From Brachionus koreanus (Eukaryota > Rotifera > Eurotatoria > Ploima > Brachionidae): a DNA stretch of 24,162 nt. Location: positions 1,784,992 through 1,809,153 of the forward strand of contig PJRA01000473.1 in NCBI GenBank assembly GCA_016987375.1. Reading direction: 5' to 3'. The notes below the pieces were generated by a model, which was not told where the DNA came from, searched no databases, and saw only the letters and a program-made list of their open reading frames with translations. Position 1 is the first letter of the stretch. Every line of letters begins with the position of its first letter. The position numbers and the translations under genes were made by a program. This document shows positions 18,433-24,162 of the stretch, in pieces.

Positions 18433-19166
18433 ATGGGTTCTAAAAATTCTAAAAAAATACGTAATCCGAATTTTACGGGAAGAAGAATTGAAAAATTTTT
18501 GGATAAAAAATCAAAAAGAAAACAAACGCCTGAAATTTATGACATTAAACTTTTGAGCATTAAATGTGGACTCAGAGAAGAGATTATTAAAGATTTGTAT
18601 GACAAAGTGATTGAGAAAAATCCCGAAGGAAAACTGTCCAAAAGCGAGTTCATACAACTTTATTGCAGTTTGAGAACTGAATCGTTTGACAAATTGATAA
18701 AAATATCTGAGTTTATATTCAAATCGTTTGATAGGGACAATAATGGCACTATTGATTGGGAGGAATTTATTGTAAATTTAATTTAAAATTGGAGAAAAAA
18801 TTTTAAAAAAAATTAATAGATTGCTTATGCTGTGACTACACGCGGCACTATAGAAGACAAAATTATTTTTCTATTCGACATGTACGACACTGACAAAAAA
18901 GGCTATTTGACTCACGAGCAAATTTTGAAGGTTATCGAGGCCATGCTCGAATTGCTAGAAGTTGAGAACAAAAAGCCTAATTCGGCCAACATGGCAGAGG
19001 AATGCGTGAGACTGTTGGACAAAGCCAACGATGGAATTGTCTCTAAGGGTAAAGTAACTGAAAAAGAGAGCTTTTTTTTTATTAATAATTATTTTTTAAA
19101 GACGAATTTGTCAATGGACTTATGTCAAATTATTTTCTAAGATCAATAATGAGTCCTTTTAATTGA
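18433..19166 (+). CDS. Neuronal calcium sensor-type EF-hand protein, probably myristoylated
   Basis: NCS proteins (NCS-1, hippocalcin, VILIP, recoverin, KChIP) bind calcium and use an N-terminal myristate to reach membranes. Three GT-AG exons (18433-18771, 18820-19048, 19102-19166) give 210 aa, close to the family's usual 190-220. MGSKNSKK at the N-terminus fits N-myristoylation at Gly2. EF1 is the cryptic type (NPEGKLSKSEF in place of the family's CPxG motif). EF2 is canonical (DRDNNGTIDWEEF), EF3 is DTDKKGYLTHEQ, and EF4 (DKANDGIVSKDEF) has Ala at loop position 3 and may bind weakly. VTTRGTIEDKI between EF2 and EF3 is a strong family mark. The subfamily cannot be fixed by eye. The gene starts 92 bp after the lipase stop in the same direction. 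Confidence 0.88.
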
Positions 19167-21322
19167 AAATAAATTTTAATTCAATTCATTAATGTTAAAT
19201 TATTCAAATCGAGATAAAATGTTTGTAATTAATTATCTTTATTTTAGAATTTTTTTTTCTTTTACGAAATTAAATGTTAAAAACACAACATCCTTTTAGT
19301 TAATTTAAATTTATTATTTGTTTCTATTTTTTATTCAAAATTATCGTAAAGTAATATGTAACAATTTTAATTTATTTTTTTTAATATAGATTTTACAGAT
19401 TTAAATTTTTAAGTGTTTTATCTAGAAATTTTTAATTTCGCAAATTGTCTCATGAATCATGTGAAATTTGCAAATAAATTTCTATCAAAAATTGAAATTC
19501 CATTAATTTTAAAAAATTATATTATAAATGTAATATGATTATCAATTAATTTTAATTAAATTACAAATCAAAAAGTTGAGAGTAATTTTTTTTTTTAATT
19601 TAAACTTTATTATAAAAATTTTATCTAAATAAATATTTTTAGCTGATTTGATTTCTAGGCCAAAACTGAATTCGCAAAATTAGCTAGATAAATCATAATT
19701 CATATCATGAATAAAGCCTCTTTCAACTATCATTAAATTGTTTCTTTACGCCCCTGTAAAATAGTGAAATAGATTGAAAAAAAAAATTAATAAAAAAAAG
19801 CTGTCTAGATTTATTTCTTTTTAATTAACATAAACTTGATATATTACAAAAAAAATCAAAAAGATTATGATGTTAATTAGACTAAAAAAATGTACTAATA
19901 AAATTGAGATAAGTCTATCGATTTCTAAAGGTTAGTAATACTCACTTTAAAAAAAATAAGAAAATAATCAAAATTAATTATTAGAATTTTTCAGATGTCT
20001 TTATTTTTAAAAGTAATAATATTCTTTTGGTCATTAGACTAGTCAAAAAAGAGTAAAAATTTGAGAAAATAAAAATAGCTTTAATTTTAAATCTATGATA
20101 AAAAATTTAAATGAAAAACAGAAGCCAAAAACTTATGCATCGTTTCATCATATTTTAAAATAATTTTTAAATATTCGAATGTTTGATATTAGAAATTTTC
20201 ACTCCCAAACAAATTTATTTGAATATAAAATTATCACAAATTGTTCAATTAAAACTCAATATGTTTAAAGAAATGTTAATGAATATCTTGTTCTTTTGAA
20301 TGGAGAATTAAATGATTACAATGAAAAAAATTTGATTATTTTTATTCAAATTTCATCAATAAATTCCTACTAGATAATCTTTAGTTTAATCTTGCCTTTT
20401 TTACTAATCTATTATTATTATTATTTAAAACTATTTAATTTTATTTGTTTATTTTCTTTTTTATCAATAAATGAGTTCACTAGGCTCAAATAAAGCTTGG
20501 TAATCAGCCTTTCAAGTGAATTGAAATAAAAAAAAAGGAAAATATTAAATTTTTCAATTAATAGAAAAAAAAATTTGAGCATGATCATTAACTTCAATTA
20601 AAATTATTTAATAGATAAGCGACAATAAAAAAATTGTTATAAATAATAATTTAATAAATGAAAAGAGATAACTATAATGATAAAATAGAGTTGATTAAAT
20701 GTGCATTTGTGACCAGGTTCTTGAAAAAAATTAAGACACATCTACAAATTGTCAAATAAGGTAAAATGAATTTTAATAAGTTAAATTATTCAAGACAGCA
20801 ACTAATATGACAACCAAAAATAAGAATAAATTTTTCAAATTATGTTTTTGATTCAGCGATAGATATTGAATCAAAAGAAAAATTTAAAAAATATTTAATT
20901 TATGGGGAAATTTCTCAAGCATTTACTGCGCATTACAATCAAAAACAAACCAATGTGCTTTTAACCGTATTTTATTTAAAATCTAGATAAATAAATAAAA
21001 GATTGATAAAATGATTTTTCATTATATGAATTTCTTTTATCTAAAAGAAATTCAAGCTTTTAAAATAATTTTGTTTTCAATGAAAATTTTGAATAAGCGT
21101 TTATTTAAATAAAATAAATGATAATATTTGAAGAAAAAAATACAAATACTAGACTACAAGTAAAAGAAAAAAATTTAAAATCTACAACTAAAAATTATTC
21201 TCTTCTGTGTATATTGAAATATCTGAATTTGTTCTTTCCATAATTGTTCTTTTTTCTTGAATTAACTAATTGTTTTTAAAGGAAAAAGAAATGATCAATT
21301 TTATTAAAATAAAAAATTTTCT
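19167..21322. other. Gene-free AT-rich region
   Basis: About 2.15 kb between two convergent genes. An AATAAA at 19168-19173, just past the calcium sensor stop, and one on the - strand at 21300-21305 mark their 3' ends. The rest is dense in poly-A and poly-T runs and short imperfect inverted repeats. I see no exon, RNA gene or transposon I could defend. Confidence 0.65.
21300..21305 (-). promoter_or_regulatory. Poly(A) signal of the TINAG-like gene
   Basis: AATAAA on the - strand, 17 nt past the end of the stop codon at 21323. Confidence 0.5.
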
Positions 21323-23672
21323 TTAACTAAAATTACTTGATCTAGATCCCCATGCAGCATAGCCATATCGACCGAATTCAGTCTCATCATCTTCTCTCTT
21401 AATTCTAAAATAGCCATTCTCTCCCCAGTCAGACCCCCAACTATTAGCCGCAATCTATTTTAATTCAAAGAAAAAAAATTTAATTATCTATTTAAATATA
21501 ATAAATACCCAGTAGTCAACGTTGTTTTCGGTTCCCCATCCGACAACCTTGACTGAGTGATACGGGTCTTCGACATCAAGCAAACGAGCATTAGGATGCT
21601 TTGAATAAATACCACTTTTATACATAAAAAAGTCATCATAAACTTTGAATGCCATTTGAATAGGTCCATTTTCTTCGATTTCCTCCATGAGATCATTGGA
21701 CGAACTAGCGCGAATTGGATAGCCCGGTCCGGAGTTCATCAAAGGTTTGTTGTATAGTCTTCCGTCTGAAGGACAAACAACACGGTTCAAATTTGAGTTT
21801 ACTTTGCACCCAGTTGCCGTGCCAGTCTTGTCGCTTTCAGACGGGTAGCACGCTTCGTTCACTATACCGCCAAGAATTCTGCCATCTTGATCTGCACTAG
21901 TGCTCTCAATAAACTTCCAGCCAATGTCCATGGTAGCCGGTGAGCAACCGTTTGCATTTCCGGGTAAAATGACACACGAGAGTAGCATTTGAACTGACAT
22001 TGATTCGTTGCCACGCTTACCATCGTATACTTTGACCACTCGATCAGTCGCTGCTTCCAAAGCCGAGTAGGCCCATGACGCGCCGCACTCGCCCTGATCT
22101 CTCACTGGTCTCAGGTTGTTTACCATAAACGGTTCTGCTCTAAAGTCATAGCTGTCTCTTATAGGCACCGGATCGTTGCGAATAGCGCGCTGAATCCTCA
22201 CTGGTATTCTCGTGCCCAGTTTATGCTTATAACCATAATCTAAATTTTTTGACCAGAATTTTGTATAGTTCTCAGCTCGCCAAGTAGAGCTTGATAAAAA
22301 AAAAAATATTATTATTCCTATTTTTCTTTAAAAATTAGACAATTTAAAAAAAAATTTTATTTTGTTAAAAATATATTTTTTAATTAATTATTAAGCATTA
22401 TGCTTCAAGAAACTACTTAAAAAAATATTTTTGTTTGTTCGATCAAAAGCTAGGTTTGTTTCTTCAAGATAACGCTAGATCTCGTACAACTAGAAGAACA
22501 AAGGCAAAATTAGAAGAGGATCGAACTTCTTTCTCATCCAGATCACAAAGCCCAAATCTTTCTCCTTCTGATTTACATCTTTTTCGTTCAATGGCTCTTT
22601 TTCTTAGAGAATGACATTTTACCAACCAAGACCAAGTTAGAAGAAGAGAATCATGAATGATGCAAGAGAAAATTAAACTCTTCATTGATAAATGGCTAAA
22701 GACTTTAGAGCATAATGATTTAAATTCTTAAGATTAGTTAAATGTTGAATTTTTCTATTAATAAATTAAAAATGTTTGAAAACAGAAATCAAAATTTTTG
22801 ACTTACCCTAATAACAATAACACTAAATTATCTAATCTTAATCTTATTATTATAAAAGCATGATGCATAATAAAATTGAAGAATAAAAAAATAGGTTAAT
22901 TTAAAGTTCATTAATTTTTTAAATTATGGGCTTAATATTTTAGACCCGAAATTCGTTTTGTAATTTATAAAGATTTCAAATCGACTTTAATAAAAAAAAA
23001 AACATAATTTATTTTATTACATTTATATTACTGCTCCTGTTGAGTTCTATTTAATTAAAAATAAAACAATAAATTAATGTATTTTTTCTAAACTTTTTTT
23101 TTAATATTTTATATTATTTAAGTTCATAATTAAAAGTTATCTACTTACAGAGGATCGCTGTTTATCCTATGCAGTAGATCGGTGTTGATCAAACACCGAT
23201 TATTGCTACATTGAACATTACCTTCATTGCAGACACATTCGTTGCAATTGTCAGCAAATCGCTGACCATTCGTGTACCAATTGCCATCATGGTAGCAGAA
23301 ATTGTTAACATTAGGTGCTGATTGAAAGAATAATTAGTTTTATTTTAAAGAATTCCATTTATTAATAGTACTTTTGGTGGTGACTGGTAAAAATGGTTGC
23401 TGGACTTGGCAGACATTTTTGGCGTCGGGACAGCAGTCACTAGAGTCTGGTCTTTGACAAAAAACATCACAGTAGCATCTTGTATCATAGTGAATCATAA
23501 AACAATCGTCGTCTCTCTGCATACAGCATGAATCCAAGTTGTTCAAGTTGACAAATTCACGACAAGTCCCACCGTCAAACTCATTGCGCTTGTCGCCGTG
23601 TTTAAAATAGCGCGAATCGTAGCTAGCCACAAATGTCGCCAATTGTACTAGGTGTACAATCCAAATTTTCAT
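21323..23672 (-). CDS. TINAGL1: TINAG/TINAGL1-like secreted, protease-dead cathepsin B homologue
   Basis: TINAG family proteins are secreted, bind basement membrane and integrins, and resemble cathepsin B without protease activity. Four GT-AG exons (23672-23372, 23317-23149, 22289-21509, 21454-21323) give 460 aa (human TINAGL1 is 467). A signal peptide covers about residues 1-17 (MKIWIVHLVQLATFVAS). It is followed by a cysteine-rich somatomedin B-like domain (SCCMQRDDDC to SDCCPD). Exon 2 encodes the TINAG/VWC-like segment (DNCNECVCNEG). The cathepsin-like domain begins around TWRAENYTKFW at about 159-169. The active-site motif is DQGECGASWAYS, with Ser228 replacing the catalytic Cys exactly as in TINAG. 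His401 (DPYHSVKVVGWG) and Asn421 (AANSWGSDWGENGYF) are kept. TINAG and TINAGL1 cannot be separated by eye, so the symbol is approximate. The intron at 22290-23148 holds a mariner remnant on the other strand. Confidence 0.92.
22290..23148 (-). other. Intron 2 of the TINAG-like gene
   Basis: An 859-bp intron between the VWC-like segment and the cathepsin-like domain. It contains the mariner remnant at 22453-22731 in antisense orientation and is otherwise AT-rich. Confidence 0.8.
22453..22731 (+). mobile_element. Mariner transposase remnant with two in-frame stops
   Basis: A single frame of 92 codons carries FLQDNAR (second catalytic Asp), NLSPSDLHLFRSM (third Asp, in the S-P-D-L-x-P-x-D-Y-H-L-F motif of mariners) and the C-terminal QEKIKLFIDKWLKTLEHN. 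TGA codons at 22612-22614 and 22654-22656 break it. The two Asp are separated by 33 residues instead of the 34 of classic mariners, consistent with loss of one codon. The N-terminal half and the terminal repeats were not found. It is dead, antisense within an intron of the TINAG-like gene, and shares 13 identical bases with the remnant at 17140-17300. Confidence 0.85.
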
Positions 23673-24162
23673 TTTATTTTTTATTTTTTTAGCTAATACT
23701 TAATTTAAAATCTATATATTTTTAAAGTTAAATTTAAATATTTTAATCCTTTTTTAAATAGGCTTAAAAAATTAGCTCAAATCAGGTAAGTAAATAGAAG
23801 TCGATCACGTAAAATAAATCAATAGGAAATAAAATTTCTCTTTTTGTTTTGTTTCTTTCATATATTAGAGAATAAAATTCTGAAATGTTTTATATAAGGC
23901 AAAAATAGAAATTAAAAATTGATTACTTAATCGAATAACCCAGGGTTCTGTTTCGTTTCGATAAGGTTTCTGTCAAGATTAGCTCATCTAGAAAAATATT
24001 TTTTTAATTAACTCTAATTCAAAACAGTTAAAAAAATAAGAATTTATATTTTGAATGAGTAAATTGGGCAATATTCGGCCTCGGCTTATGCAAGCGGATT
24101 TTGGCAATAGCAAACAGATAGAACTTCCTTTCTATTAAACTTTTCTAAATAAATAGAAAAAC
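23673..24162. other. Region upstream of the TINAG-like gene, to the window edge
   Basis: Probable promoter of the TINAG-like gene on its left side. A GC-richer pocket at about 24060-24120 includes a 27-codon frame from an ATG at 24057 that ends in TAA; it resembles nothing I know. No gene can be supported. Confidence 0.5.

Noticed and set aside
19167..21322. Missed exons or an RNA gene in the large gene-free region
   Set aside because: I looked on both strands for GC-richer stretches, splice-flanked frames, and tRNA or snRNA hallmarks and found only AT-rich low-complexity sequence.
24057..24140. 27-codon frame starting at ATG 24057 as a first exon of a gene running off the window
   Set aside because: It ends in a stop before the edge, no clear donor site fits, and the protein is unrecognisable.

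Overview
The window is a strongly AT-rich stretch of nuclear DNA from an animal. Every recognisable gene is split by GT-AG introns, AATAAA-type signals follow the stop codons, and the genes are metazoan families: a TINAG-type inactive cathepsin, a DNMBP/Tuba-type RhoGEF, diacylglycerol lipase beta and a neuronal calcium sensor. There are no Shine-Dalgarno sites or operon-style overlaps. Small genes and very AT-rich introns suggest a compact invertebrate genome. A monogonont rotifer is my best guess, but this is inference only.

Layout. Positions 1-276 hold an unidentified coding-like stretch on the + strand. TIPIN (replication fork protection) lies on the - strand at 804-1616. After a gene-free gap of about 1.4 kb comes a DNMBP/Tuba-like gene on the - strand (3048-10471, 8 exons, 1014 aa). 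Its large introns contain inverted-repeat transposon remnants and a degraded coding relic. PNKP (DNA end repair) is on the - strand at 10984-12346 and is head-to-head with diacylglycerol lipase beta on the + strand (12639-18340), separated by 292 bp. A myristoylated EF-hand calcium sensor on the + strand (18433-19166) starts only 92 bp after the lipase stop. About 2.15 kb of AT-rich DNA without a gene follows. A TINAG/TINAGL1-like secreted gene (- strand, 21323-23672) ends the annotated part.

Exon structures were rebuilt by hand. All junctions use GT/AG, all phases agree, and the joined proteins match family order and approximate length. The genes do not form a pathway. TIPIN and PNKP both act on nuclear DNA maintenance, and the lipase and calcium sensor both fit membrane signalling, but this looks like ordinary gene neighbourhood.

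Mobile DNA is old and mostly intronic. It includes a 342-bp near-perfect hairpin element with 9-bp target duplications, a more decayed relative, two decayed mariner transposase fragments, and a small MITE with TACCGTATTTC-type ends. I found no convincing new biological system. The best leads are the hairpin-element family, the 14-bp stem-loop at 2720-2751, an FHA-less PNKP and the tight lipase/calcium-sensor pair.
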